A stretch of 64,000 nucleotides of DNA from Chitinimonas taiwanensis DSM 18899 (GTDB taxonomy: Bacteria > Pseudomonadota > Gammaproteobacteria > Burkholderiales > Chitinimonadaceae): contig NZ_FPKR01000007.1 of assembly GCF_900119825.1 (NCBI RefSeq), forward strand, positions 162,333 to 226,332. Reading direction: 5' to 3'. The translations under genes and the position numbers were made by a program. The stretch's first letter is position 1; every line of letters starts with the position of its first letter. Below are positions 1-8,424 of the stretch, piece by piece. The notes beneath the pieces were generated by a model. It worked only from the letters and a program-made list of their open reading frames with translations, was not told the DNA's origin and made no database searches.

Positions 1-797
1 CCAGGGATATCGGCCGGGTTCGGATAAACCATGAAGCTGCACTCGCCGCCCTTGAGCTTCTGGGTACGTACCGCGCCATCCGGGGCAATCGAGAAGATCA
101 GCTTGTCGCTGCCCGGCTTGCCGCGCCAGTAGTTGGGGTTGGCGTCGTAGCGGATCTGCTGGCCCTTGTCATAGCGCTTGAACACATAGGGGCCGGTGCC
201 GACCGGCTTGAGGCTGATATCGCCGGGGCGGCCGGCTTTTTCCAGCTGCAGCGCGTACTCTGCCGACACGATGTCGGTAAAGCCCATGCCCAGATTGGCG
301 ATAAACGGTGCTTCCGGATGTGCGAGGGTGAACTTGACCTTATAGGGGTCGAGCTTCTCGATCTTCTTCACCAGCTCGGGGAAGCCCATATCGCTTGCAT
401 AGGGCCAGCCCTGCAAGCTGGCCTTGGCGCCCGGATGCTTGGGATCGATCATGCGCTGGAAGGTCCACAGCACATCGTCGGCATTGAAGTCGCGCGTTGG
501 CTTGAACCACTCGGTCGTGTGGAATTTCACGCCCTTGCGCAAATGGAAGGTGTACTCGAGGCCGTCCTTGCTCACTTCCCACTTTTCTGCCAGCGCCGGC
601 AGCACCTTGGTGCCGCCCTTTTCGAATTCGACCAGGCGGTTGTAGATGGCCTCGGTGGACGCATCGTGGGTGGCGGCGGCGGTGAACATGCCGCCATCGA
701 AGCCTTCCGGTGCGGCTTCCGAGCAGAACACCAGGGGCTTGGCCTGTGCGGTGGCGGCCAGGGCCAGGGCGATGGCCGTGTATTTGATCAGTTTCAT
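1..797 (-). CDS. Peptide-type ABC transporter substrate-binding protein (SBP family 5), 3' end outside window
   Basis: The gene reads leftwards and is cut by the left edge, so only about the first 265 residues are visible. It begins with a short hydrophobic signal peptide (MKLIKYTAIALALAATAQA), then mature sequence with the family-5 features FCSEAAPEGFD, IYNRLVEFEKG and FNADDVLWTFQRM. These match periplasmic DppA/OppA-like proteins that deliver peptides or related solutes to an inner-membrane ABC permease. It closely resembles the full-length protein immediately upstream (898-2487), so the two look like a tandem duplication. A strong terminator lies between them, so it may have its own promoter. 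No permease or ATPase gene is visible. The family call is firm; the substrate is unknown. Confidence 0.9.
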   Translation of the reverse strand, partial: MKLIKYTAIALALAATAQAKPLVFCSEAAPEGFDGGMFTAAATHDASTEAIYNRLVEFEKGGTKVLPALAEKWEVSKDGLEYTFHLRKGVKFHTTEWFKPTRDFNADDVLWTFQRMIDPKHPGAKASLQGWPYASDMGFPELVKKIEKLDPYKVKFTLAHPEAPFIANLGMGFTDIVSAEYALQLEKAGRPGDISLKPVGTGPYVFKRYDKGQQIRYDANPNYWRGKPGSDKLIFSIAPDGAVRTQKLKGGECSFMVYPNPADIP

Positions 798-854
798 GAA
801 TGCATCTCGCTAGAACGAAGCGCGGCGTGCAGCCGCCAGGAAAGACTTACGCAA

Positions 855-880
855 AAAAGGACAGGCATGCCTGTCCTTTT
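855..880 (-). terminator. Intrinsic terminator after the SBP gene at 898-2487
   Basis: This is a perfect 26-nt palindrome with arms AAAAGGACAG and CTGTCCTTTT around GCATGC. It starts 17 nt past the stop of the minus-strand gene and, on that strand, ends in a U-run. It separates two paralogous binding-protein genes. Confidence 0.85.
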
Positions 881-897
881 CCGCATCGGGCGCTCGC

Positions 898-2487
898 TTA
901 CTTCACCGACACGCCGTAGAAAGCCATCAGACCGAAGGGGCTGATCTTGAAGTTGCTGACCTTCTTGCTCATCGGCACCGTGACGGTGGAGTGGGCAACG
1001 GTGGTCCAGGGCAGTTCCTTTTTGAAGATTTCCTGTGCCTTCATATACATCTCGGTGCGCTTCTTCACATCGCTGGTGCGCTTGGCGGCCATCACCAGGC
1101 TGTCGAAGGACTTGTCGCACCATTGGGCGTAGTTGTTGCCGCCTACGGCATCGCAGCTCAGGTTGGTGCCCAGCCAGTTGTCAGGATCACCATTGTCGCC
1201 GGTCCAGCCGACCAGGATGGTGTCCGGCTCGCCTGCCTTGGCGCGCTTCAGGTACTCGCCCCATTCATAGGTGGTGATCACGCCCTTCACGCCGATCTTG
1301 GCCCAGTCGGCCTGGATCATTTCGGCCATCTGCTTGCCGTTCGGGTTGTAGGGGCGCACCACCGGCATGGCCCACAGGGTCACGCTCAGGTCCTTCACGC
1401 CGGCCTTGGCCAGCATGGCCTTGGCCATTTCCGGGTTGTAAGGCGCGTCCTTCAGGTTCTTGTTGTACGACCATTGGGTCGGCGGCATCGGGTTGGTGGC
1501 CGGCTGGCCAGCGCCCTGGTAGACGGCGTCGATGATGGCCTTCTTGTTGATGGCCATATCGAGCGCGCGACGCACGACCACATTGTCGAGCGGCTTGTGC
1601 TTGACGTTGTAGCCGAGGTAGCCGAGGTTGAAGCCGGCCTGGCTCATCACATTGATCTTCGGATCAGCCTTCAGCACCACGGTATCCGCCGGCTTGGTCT
1701 GGAAGGCGATATCGCATTCGCCGCTCTTGAGCTTCTGGGCGCGCACGGTGCTGTCGGTGGTGATGGCGAAGATCAGGTTGTCGACCTTCACTTCACCCTT
1801 CTTCCAGTAGTCCTTGTTCGCGGTGTAGCGAATCACGGCGTCCTTCTGGTAGCTCTTGAATACGAAGGGGCCGGTACCAATCGGGGCGGTATTGATCAGG
1901 GTCGGCTTGCCGGCCTTGAGCAGGCTGTCGGCGTATTCGGCCGAGTGCACCGAGGCGAAGGACATGGCCAGGTTCTGGATGAAGGCGGCGTCAACATTCT
2001 TCAGGGTGAACTTGACGGTATAGGCGTCGAGCTTTTCGACCTTGGTGATGTTCTCGTCCATGCCCATATCGGTCGCATACGGGAACTCGGTCGGGTAAGC
2101 CTTACGGTAAGGATGGTTCTTGTCGACGATGCGCGAGAAGGTGAACACCACGTCGTCGGCATTGAATTCGCGGGTCGGCTTGAACGACTCGTTGCTGTGG
2201 AACTTGACGCCCTTGCGCAGATTGAAGGTGTAGCTCAGGCCATCGTCACTGACGCTCCACTTTTCAGCCAGACCCGGAATGACCTTGGTCGCGCCACGTT
2301 CGAATTCCACCAGGCGGTTGTAGATGGTCTCGGCCGAGGCATCGAAGTCGGTGCCGGCGGTGAACTGGCCCGGATCGAAACCAGCCGGGCTACCTTCCGA
2401 ACAATACTTGAGCGTGGTCGCAGCAGAGGCGCCGGCAGCGGCAAACACCGAAGCCAGGGCGAAGGACAGCACGGTAAGTCGCTTCAT
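898..2487 (-). CDS. Peptide-type ABC transporter substrate-binding protein (DppA-like)
   Basis: A 529-residue periplasmic binding protein of SBP family 5, the usual length for DppA. The signal peptide runs to about residue 22 (ASVFAAAGASA). Family-typical segments follow: LKYCSEGSPAGFDPGQ, IYNRLVEFERG, FNADDVVFTFSRI, IGTGPFVFKSY and RRALDMAINKKAI. I chose the ATG at 2487 because AAGG lies 9 nt upstream of it; an in-frame ATG three codons earlier is too close to that site. It should bind dipeptides or related small peptides, but ligand choice cannot be read from sequence. It is one of three paralogues in the first 10 kb, none beside permease genes. Confidence 0.92.
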   Translation of the reverse strand: MKRLTVLSFALASVFAAAGASAATTLKYCSEGSPAGFDPGQFTAGTDFDASAETIYNRLVEFERGATKVIPGLAEKWSVSDDGLSYTFNLRKGVKFHSNESFKPTREFNADDVVFTFSRIVDKNHPYRKAYPTEFPYATDMGMDENITKVEKLDAYTVKFTLKNVDAAFIQNLAMSFASVHSAEYADSLLKAGKPTLINTAPIGTGPFVFKSYQKDAVIRYTANKDYWKKGEVKVDNLIFAITTDSTVRAQKLKSGECDIAFQTKPADTVVLKADPKINVMSQAGFNLGYLGYNVKHKPLDNVVVRRALDMAINKKAIIDAVYQGAGQPATNPMPPTQWSYNKNLKDAPYNPEMAKAMLAKAGVKDLSVTLWAMPVVRPYNPNGKQMAEMIQADWAKIGVKGVITTYEWGEYLKRAKAGEPDTILVGWTGDNGDPDNWLGTNLSCDAVGGNNYAQWCDKSFDSLVMAAKRTSDVKKRTEMYMKAQEIFKKELPWTTVAHSTVTVPMSKKVSNFKISPFGLMAFYGVSVK

Positions 2488-2601
2488 GGAATTCATCCTT
2501 GTGGGTTGATGATGTTCGTTCAAAAACCTGCCTGGTGGCCGGCTGAGCAAGCTGCGGGGTCCCGCATGGCGCAAGACGGTAACACAGGCGTAATCGTGAA
2601 A

Positions 2602-2622
2602 ACAGCCGCGCGGGGCGGCTGT
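2602..2622. other. Stem-loop in the 295-bp gap upstream of the SBP gene
   Basis: A perfect 8-bp stem (ACAGCCGC / GCGGCTGT) with a 5-nt loop lies in the gap 2488-2782. That gap must hold the promoter of the SBP gene and the 3' end of the KAS III gene. The stem could be a leader hairpin or a weak terminator; no U-run follows it. Confidence 0.4.
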
Positions 2623-2782
2623 GGTCATGACTGCTTCCTTACTACAACGGCCTGCTCAGCATAGCTGCTGGGCCGCTGTTTGCCTTGGCGGGCGCAAGCC
2701 GGTGATCAGACAGGTAAATCCGGGCAGGGCCAGGCCAGGCGGGCCGCCGCCTGCGCGTGGCGCAGCACGGCCCTGTTAGGGT

Positions 2783-3901
2783 TTACCCCTGTTTCTTTAG
2801 CACCACGCTACCCACCGAGTAACCCGCGCCAAAGCTGGAGATCACGCCGATTTCGCCCGCGGCCAGATTGCCGTGCAGATGGAAGGCGATGATGGAGCCG
2901 GCGCTCGAGGTGTTCGCATACTGGTCGAGGATGACCGGTGCTTCTTCCACGCTGGCATCGCGCTCGAGCAGGCGACGCGCGATCAGCTGGTTCATGCTCA
3001 GATTGGCCTGGTGCAGCCAGAAGCGCTTCACGCTACTGGGCTGCAGGTCGAGGCTACCCAGATGGCTGGCGATATGCTCGGCCACCATCGGGCAGACTTC
3101 CTTGAAGACCTTGCGGCCTTCCTGCACGAACAGCTTGTCGCGCAGATCGCCGGTCTTGTCCTCGGCGCGGTTCAGGAAGCCGGCGTTATTGCGGATATTG
3201 TTGGAGAACACCGTGGCGAGCTTGGTGCCGAGGATTTCCCAACCCTTGACCGTGGCGCTGGCCGGGCTTTCGATCACTACAGCCGTGCACACATCGCCGA
3301 AGATGAAATGGCAGTCGCGGTCGCGCCATTCGAGGTGGGCCGAGCAGATTTCCGGATTGATCATCAGCACCGCGCGCGCGCTGCCATTCTTCACCGCATT
3401 GGCCGCCTGTTCGATGCCGAAGGTGGCGCTCGAGCAGGCCACATTCATGTCGAAGCCCCAGCCAGCGATGCCGAGCGCGTTCTGCACCTCGATGGACAGC
3501 GCCGGATAGGCGCGCGGCATATTGCTGGCCGCACAGATCACCCCGTCGATATCGGCGGCGGTCTTGCCGGCGGCGGCCAGGGCCTGGCGGGCGGCGGCCA
3601 CGGCCATTTCCGCCATCAGCGACAATTCCTCATTGGCACGCGGGGCAATGCGCGGGCACATGCGCTCCGGGTCGAGAATGCCTTCCTTGTCCACCACATA
3701 GCGCTGCTTGATGCCGGAGGCCTTTTCGATGAATTCCACCGAGGACTCGGCGCGCGCTTCCACTTCGCCCTTGGCGATGGCGTCGGCATGGCTGGCATTC
3801 CAGCGGCGAATGTATTCATTGAAGCTGGCAACCAGCTCTTCATTGCTGATGGCGTGCGGCGGGGTGTAGAGGCCGGTGCCGGTGATGAGTGCGTTCTGCA
3901 T
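2783..3901 (-). CDS. Beta-ketoacyl-ACP synthase III, long FabH-like type
   Basis: A 372-residue thiolase-fold condensing enzyme. The KAS III triad is visible as Cys156 (NVACSSAT), His297 (WLHQAN) and Asn330 (YANTSSAG). It is about 50 residues longer than the housekeeping FabH at 56233-57204. The extra length lies mainly in the N-terminal half, around residues 25-90, as in the PA3286-like KAS III group, where a member condenses medium-chain acyl-CoA with malonyl-ACP. The ATG at 3901 has AGGG 6 nt upstream. The gene is apart from the fatty-acid cluster and stands next to a 180-bp palindromic element. By analogy it may channel beta-oxidation intermediates into fatty-acid synthesis; that role is inferred. 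Confidence 0.88.
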   Translation of the reverse strand: MQNALITGTGLYTPPHAISNEELVASFNEYIRRWNASHADAIAKGEVEARAESSVEFIEKASGIKQRYVVDKEGILDPERMCPRIAPRANEELSLMAEMAVAAARQALAAAGKTAADIDGVICAASNMPRAYPALSIEVQNALGIAGWGFDMNVACSSATFGIEQAANAVKNGSARAVLMINPEICSAHLEWRDRDCHFIFGDVCTAVVIESPASATVKGWEILGTKLATVFSNNIRNNAGFLNRAEDKTGDLRDKLFVQEGRKVFKEVCPMVAEHIASHLGSLDLQPSSVKRFWLHQANLSMNQLIARRLLERDASVEEAPVILDQYANTSSAGSIIAFHLHGNLAAGEIGVISSFGAGYSVGSVVLKKQG

Positions 3902-3937
3902 AGAGACCCTTGATCTGACGTTGGGCGGCCCAAGTGC

Positions 3938-4117
3938 GGGACTGTCTGCCCTATTTTCTTGAGATGCGTTGCGCTGCAACCCGGAGGGAACCGGGCGCAA
4001 GCCATGCCACTCGTTGTTGCACGCCTTGCCCAGACGGCCAGTCTGGGCTTCATCGCGCGCCTAGATTGGCATGGCTTGCGCCCAGTTCGCACTCAAGAAA
4101 ATAGGGCGGACAGTCCC
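3938..4117. repeat. Nested palindromic element, about 180 bp (MITE-like or giant hairpin)
   Basis: Three concentric inverted repeats share one centre. The outer arms 3938-3968 and 4088-4117 match over 30 nt with one mismatch and one gap. The middle arms 3993-4009 and 4067-4083 are a perfect 17-bp match. The core arms 4028-4035 and 4041-4048 form a perfect 8-bp stem with a 5-nt loop. The element lies between the MFS gene end and the KAS III start and has no coding capacity. No clear target-site duplication is seen. Confidence 0.8.
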
Positions 4118-4162
4118 TAGCAAGCGGCCGGTGGGCAAAAGTGGCCGGATGATAACAGATGG

Positions 4163-5551
4163 CTAAGGCGCTGCTTTTTCGGGCGGCCTGGTGGCTTCAT
4201 CGAGCTGGGCGAAGATCAGTGCCGCCAGCGCGCCCAGAAGGCCGACACAGACAAACGTAGCCCGGAATACCGCCAAAGTCTGCCCTGCGCCGAAATGCTG
4301 CTGGAAGGCGGACAGCATGGCGGCCGCGCTGGCCACTCCGAGGCTGATCGACAGCTGCATGGTCATCGACAAGAGGCCATTGCCGCCGCTGGCGCCGCGC
4401 CCTTCCAGGTCCTTCAGGGTCAGGGTATTCATGGCGGTGAACTGGATGGAATTGACCGCGCCGAATAGGGCCAGCTGGATGGCCAGCCACCAGGTTGGTG
4501 TGCTCTGGCCTAGCAGGGCGAAGCTGGCAATCATCAGCCCGACCAGCACGGTATTGACCGTCAACAGGCGCTGGTAGCCAAAGCGGTTCAGCAGCTGCTC
4601 GACAATGGTCTTGCTGGCCATGGCAGCCAGCGCCACCGGCATCATGGCCAGGCCCGCCGCCAGCGGCGAGTAGCCAAGCGCCAGTTGCAACATCAGCGGC
4701 AGCAGGAAGGGCATGGCGCCGCTGCCCAGGCGGGCGAACAGATTGCCGAGCAGGCCGACCGCGAAGCTCTGGGTCTGGAACAGGCTCAGCGCGAACAAGG
4801 GGTGGGGCGTGCGCGCCGCGTGCAACCAATAGGACACCATGCCAGCCAGGCCGCCCAGCATCAACAGACCAGCGGCCGCGCCACCCATGCCGAGCTCGCC
4901 AAAGCCCTGCAGGCCGAGCGAGAGCATGACCATGCCGCCACCGAGCAGTAGAAAGCCGACCCAGTCGAAACCGGGCTGGCCGGGCTCGCGGAAGTCGGGC
5001 ATATAGCGGCGTACCGCCCAGGCGCCGAGCAGGCCGATGGGCAAATTGAGCAGGAATATCCAGTGCCAGGAAGCATATTCGACCAGCCAGCCGCCGAGCA
5101 CCGGGCCCAGCATCGGCCCGATCAGGCCGGGCATGACTACGAAGCTCATGGCGCCCAGCAGCTGCGGGCCTGGAAAGCTGCGCAGCACGGCTAGGCGGCC
5201 CACCGGCATCAGGAAGGCGCCGCCTATGCCCTGCAGCACGCGCGCCAGCACCAGCTGCCACAGGGTGCGCGATTCGGCGCAGGCCAATGAGCCGAGCGCA
5301 AACAAGAGGATGGCGGCCAGATAGACGCGCCGGGTGCCAAAGCGGTCGGCCAGCCAGCCCGAGGCCGGCATCAGCAGCGCCACCGTGAGCAGATAGGCGA
5401 TCACCACCGATTCCATACGCAGCGGGCTTTCGCCCAGGCTGGCGGCGATGCTGGGCAGGGCGGTATTGAGGATGGTGGCATCCAGGGTCTGCATGAAGAA
5501 ACCCAGCGCCACCAGCCACAGCAACGGCTGCCGATAAAGCGGGCTAGTCAT
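4163..5551 (-). CDS. MFS transporter, DHA2-type (MdtD-like) drug efflux pump
   Basis: About 462 residues with many hydrophobic spans, consistent with a 14-helix DHA2 proton-driven exporter. Typical MFS motifs are present: LDATILNTALPSIA in helix 1, motif A as GWLADRFGTRRVY after helix 2, and motif C-like GPMLGPVLGGWL in helix 5. The family exports amphiphilic drugs. I prefer the ATG at 5551, with AGGG 8 nt upstream, although an ATG at 5572 overlaps the stop of ybaK. The overlap implies co-transcription and coupling with ybaK. It resembles MdtD/HsrA proteins; the substrate is not predictable. Confidence 0.88.
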   Translation of the reverse strand: MTSPLYRQPLLWLVALGFFMQTLDATILNTALPSIAASLGESPLRMESVVIAYLLTVALLMPASGWLADRFGTRRVYLAAILLFALGSLACAESRTLWQLVLARVLQGIGGAFLMPVGRLAVLRSFPGPQLLGAMSFVVMPGLIGPMLGPVLGGWLVEYASWHWIFLLNLPIGLLGAWAVRRYMPDFREPGQPGFDWVGFLLLGGGMVMLSLGLQGFGELGMGGAAAGLLMLGGLAGMVSYWLHAARTPHPLFALSLFQTQSFAVGLLGNLFARLGSGAMPFLLPLMLQLALGYSPLAAGLAMMPVALAAMASKTIVEQLLNRFGYQRLLTVNTVLVGLMIASFALLGQSTPTWWLAIQLALFGAVNSIQFTAMNTLTLKDLEGRGASGGNGLLSMTMQLSISLGVASAAAMLSAFQQHFGAGQTLAVFRATFVCVGLLGALAALIFAQLDEATRPPEKAAP

Positions 5552-5571
5552 GCGCGGCCCTGCGCACGGCA

Positions 5572-6063
5572 TCAATCATGCGGATTGGCCACTTCCACCA
5601 GCTCAGGCTGCAGTACCGGTAGCAGCGCCTGTGGCTTGAGGCCGACCAGGAAGCCGCGCTTACCGCCGTTCAGATAGATGTAATCGAGCGCGAGCACGGT
5701 CTTTTCCATGTAGATGGGGATGGTCTTCTTGGTGCCGAGCGGTGAGGTGCCGCCGACCAGATAGCCGGTGTGCTTATTGGCCGCCTCGGGCGTGCACGGC
5801 TCGATATGCTTGCGGCCGGTCCGGCGGGCGAGGTTGCGCGTCGAGGTTTCGCAATCGCCGTGCATGAGCACGATCAAGGGCTTCTTCGCTTCGTCTTCCA
5901 GCACCAGGGTCTTGATCACTGCATGTTCGGGCACGCCGAGCTGACGGCTCGATTCGGCCGTACCGCCCTTGTCGACGTATTCATACAGATGTTCGGTGTA
6001 GGCAATCTTGTGCTGGCGCAGCACGCGCACGGCGGCGGTGACGGGGGCTTTTTCCTGGCTCAT
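5572..6063 (-). CDS. ybaK: Cys-tRNA(Pro)/Cys-tRNA(Cys) deacylase YbaK
   Basis: A 163-residue single-domain YbaK/EbsC-type editing protein, normal length for the family. These proteins hydrolyse Cys-tRNA(Pro) formed by prolyl-tRNA synthetase mischarging. The sequence shows KTLVLEDE and a late GGTSPLGTKK(T) segment, the family's glycine-rich active-site loop. The invariant lysine of the family fits Lys50 in AVIKTL. It starts with ATG at 6063, and its TGA overlaps an ATG of the downstream efflux pump. No functional link between the two is known to me. Confidence 0.92.
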   Translation of the reverse strand: MSQEKAPVTAAVRVLRQHKIAYTEHLYEYVDKGGTAESSRQLGVPEHAVIKTLVLEDEAKKPLIVLMHGDCETSTRNLARRTGRKHIEPCTPEAANKHTGYLVGGTSPLGTKKTIPIYMEKTVLALDYIYLNGGKRGFLVGLKPQALLPVLQPELVEVANPHD

Positions 6064-6093
6064 GAAGGCTGGGGCGGGTTGACGTGCAGGGCC

Positions 6094-6819
6094 TCAATGG
6101 TAGCGCGCCGCGAAGCGCGCGGCAGTACCGTCGGCATGCACGCTCTTCACCGCCTCGTTCAGGCTACTGATCAGCGCATCGGGCACGGCGCGGTTGCAGG
6201 CCAGCCACATCTGGCTATCGCGTGGCTCGCCGCCGCTGAGCAGCAGCTTCACATCGTGCTGATAGCCTTCACGCTTGGCCTTGTAGGCGCCGCTGATCGA
6301 GCCGGCCACCCACAGGTCTATACGTCCGGCCATCAATTTGGGCAGATTCATCAGATCGGCCGGCGCACGGTCCAGCCTGACGCCCTGGCGCTCCACATAG
6401 TCGCCATAGGCATCGGCCACATAGCCGCCCACCCGGTAATTGCGCGCCTCGCCTAGGGTGCGCAGCTTGATCTTGCTATCCACGCGGGCGAACAGGGAAA
6501 TCCGGTCATCCACCAGCGGGCCCACCCATTTGTGCCCCTGTTTTTCCCGCTCCGCGCTGCGCACTGCCGAGTACACGCAGGTTTGCGGCTGGCTGCGCGC
6601 CATGGCCAGCGCACGCGCCCAGGGCAGCAGCTCGAATTCGGCGCTCAGCTGGGCGCGGCTCAAGGCCTCGCGCAGGATCAGAGTGGAGATGCCGGAGACC
6701 TGATTCTCTTCCAGCATATTGAAGGGCGGGTAGTCCTCGGTCACGAAGCGCAAGGCCAGGGCGGGCGTACTCATGCACAGTGCCACGCAGGCAAACAGAG
6801 CGGCGGGGTAGGGGGGCAT
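6094..6819 (-). CDS. Periplasmic family-3 solute-binding protein (amino-acid type)
   Basis: A 241-residue protein with a signal peptide (MPPYPAALFACVALCMSTPALA) followed by a small SBP family-3 domain beginning FVTEDYPPFNMLEENQVSG. That opening is typical of the polar amino-acid binding fold. The ATG at 6819 is preceded by GGAG at 5-nt spacing; an upstream in-frame ATG would add residues that break the signal peptide. No permease genes adjoin it. Such orphan short proteins are common in betaproteobacteria and may feed a distant transporter or act in sensing. It resembles the protein at 46600-47355 in size and type. Confidence 0.82.
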   Translation of the reverse strand: MPPYPAALFACVALCMSTPALALRFVTEDYPPFNMLEENQVSGISTLILREALSRAQLSAEFELLPWARALAMARSQPQTCVYSAVRSAEREKQGHKWVGPLVDDRISLFARVDSKIKLRTLGEARNYRVGGYVADAYGDYVERQGVRLDRAPADLMNLPKLMAGRIDLWVAGSISGAYKAKREGYQHDVKLLLSGGEPRDSQMWLACNRAVPDALISSLNEAVKSVHADGTAARFAARYH

Positions 6820-6963
6820 GTTGTCTCCGATACAGATCGGCGCCGCCTGCGGCGACACTTGTAATAGGACAGTAGACATCGGCAAGCATTCCCACCAGTA
6901 CGACTAGCGCTGCAGGTCGACGCCGGCAAGGCTAGAATCCCGAGCAATTCAGTCGGGAATCCT

Positions 6964-8397
6964 ATGTCTGCCACACCACTTCTACCCGCCGGCCTGCGTC
7001 GCCTCGGGCCCGCCTTCTTCAGCGAAGTACAGTCCGAGCCGGTGCGCAGCCCGCAGATGGCCGCCTGGAATGCCGAGCTGGCCGAGCAGCTAGGCCTGCC
7101 CGCCCAGCCGACCGAGGCCTTGTGCGAGGGGCTGGCCGGCAATGCGCTGCTGAGTGAGGCCGCACCGATTGCCAGCGTGTATGCCGGCCACCAGTTCGGC
7201 GTGTGGGCTGGCCAGCTGGGCGACGGGCGTGCCATGTTGCTGGGCGAGCTGGCCGGGCAGGAGATCCAGCTCAAGGGCGCCGGCCAGACGCCGTATTCGC
7301 GTCGCGCCGATGGGCGCGCAGTGCTGCGCTCCAGCATCCGCGAATACCTGTGTTCGGAAGCCATGCACGGGCTCGGCATTCCCACCACGCGCGCGCTGGC
7401 CCTGGTGGCCAGCCCCGAGCCGGTCTGGCGCGAAACGCTGGAGACCGCCGCCATCGTCACCCGCGTGGCGCCGTCCTTCTTGCGCTTTGGCCACTTCGAG
7501 CATTTCTACTACCGCCAGGACCATGCGGCGCTGCGCGCGCTGGCCGATTACGCGATGGCGCGCTATTTCCCGCATCTGCAGGGCGAGGCCCATCCCTATC
7601 AGGCGCTCTTGGACGAGGTGGTCGAGCGCACCGCCGAGCTGATCGCCGACTGGCAGGCGGTCGGCTTCTGCCATGGGGTGATGAATACCGACAATATGTC
7701 GCTGCTGGGGCTGACCATTGATTACGGCCCGTTCGGCTTTCTGGATGGCTTTGATGCCGGCCATGTCTGCAACCATTCCGACCATCAGGGACGCTATGCC
7801 TATGGCCAGCAGCCCGAGGTCGGCCTGTTCAATCTGAACTGTCTGGCCCAGGCCCTGCTGCCGTTGCTGGAGCGCGAGGAGGCGATTGCTGCGCTCAGGC
7901 GCTACCAGGGCGATTTCGAAGCCGCGCTGGCAGAGCGCTTTCGCGCCAAGCTGGGCTTGGTGGTGGAGGATGCTGATGACTGGCAGCTGTTCACCCGCCT
8001 GTTCGATCTGCTGCAGGCTGGCAAGACCGACTGGACGATCTTTTGGCGCGCGCTGAGCCGCTTTGACAGCCAGGGGCTGAATGCGCCGATCCGCGATCTC
8101 TTCGTGGACCGGCCGGCCTTTGACGCCTGGGCCTGGGACTATAAGGCGCGCCTGGCGGCCGAGGGCCGCCCGCAGGCCGAGCGTCAGGCGGCCATGCTGG
8201 CGGTGAATCCGAAATACATCCTGCGCAATCACCTGGCCGAGCAGGCGATACGTGCAGCCAAGGATGGCGATTTCAGCGAGATCAGCCGGCTACAGGCCTT
8301 GCTGGCGCGGCCGTTTGACGAGCACCCGGCCTTCGAGTCCTATGCTGGCCTGCCGCCCGATTGGGCGAGCACGCTGTCGGTCAGCTGCTCGTCCTGA
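6964..8397 (+). CDS. selO: Protein adenylyltransferase SelO (YdiU)
   Basis: A 477-residue pseudokinase-fold protein of normal SelO length. SelO moves AMP from ATP to Ser, Thr or Tyr of target proteins in redox stress. Hallmarks visible are [37 protein letters not shown], the catalytic-loop region [13 protein letters not shown] and [10 protein letters not shown]. The regulatory cysteine pair seems kept: one in GHVCNHSD and one three residues from the C-terminus (SVSCSS), equivalent to the disulfide that gates E. coli SelO. It is divergent from the family-3 binding protein and convergent with the SBP gene at 8422. Confidence 0.95.
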   Translation: MSATPLLPAGLRRLGPAFFSEVQSEPVRSPQMAAWNAELAEQLGLPAQPTEALCEGLAGNALLSEAAPIASVYAGHQFGVWAGQLGDGRAMLLGELAGQEIQLKGAGQTPYSRRADGRAVLRSSIREYLCSEAMHGLGIPTTRALALVASPEPVWRETLETAAIVTRVAPSFLRFGHFEHFYYRQDHAALRALADYAMARYFPHLQGEAHPYQALLDEVVERTAELIADWQAVGFCHGVMNTDNMSLLGLTIDYGPFGFLDGFDAGHVCNHSDHQGRYAYGQQPEVGLFNLNCLAQALLPLLEREEAIAALRRYQGDFEAALAERFRAKLGLVVEDADDWQLFTRLFDLLQAGKTDWTIFWRALSRFDSQGLNAPIRDLFVDRPAFDAWAWDYKARLAAEGRPQAERQAAMLAVNPKYILRNHLAEQAIRAAKDGDFSEISRLQALLARPFDEHPAFESYAGLPPDWASTLSVSCSS

Positions 8398-8401
8398 GCG
8401 C

Positions 8402-8424
8402 CGGCCCGCCCCACGGGCCGTTTA
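8402..8424 (+). terminator. Possible terminator of selO
   Basis: A perfect 7-bp stem (CGGCCCG / CGGGCCG, loop CCCCA) lies just after the selO stop and is followed by TTTACTT. The T-run is short, so termination may be partial. It overlaps the 3' end of the convergent SBP gene. Confidence 0.5.

Noticed and set aside
991..2664. A 557-codon open frame on the plus strand over the SBP gene
   Set aside because: It is the antisense shadow of a clear binding protein, rich in His, Leu and Gly as such shadows are in GC-rich DNA.
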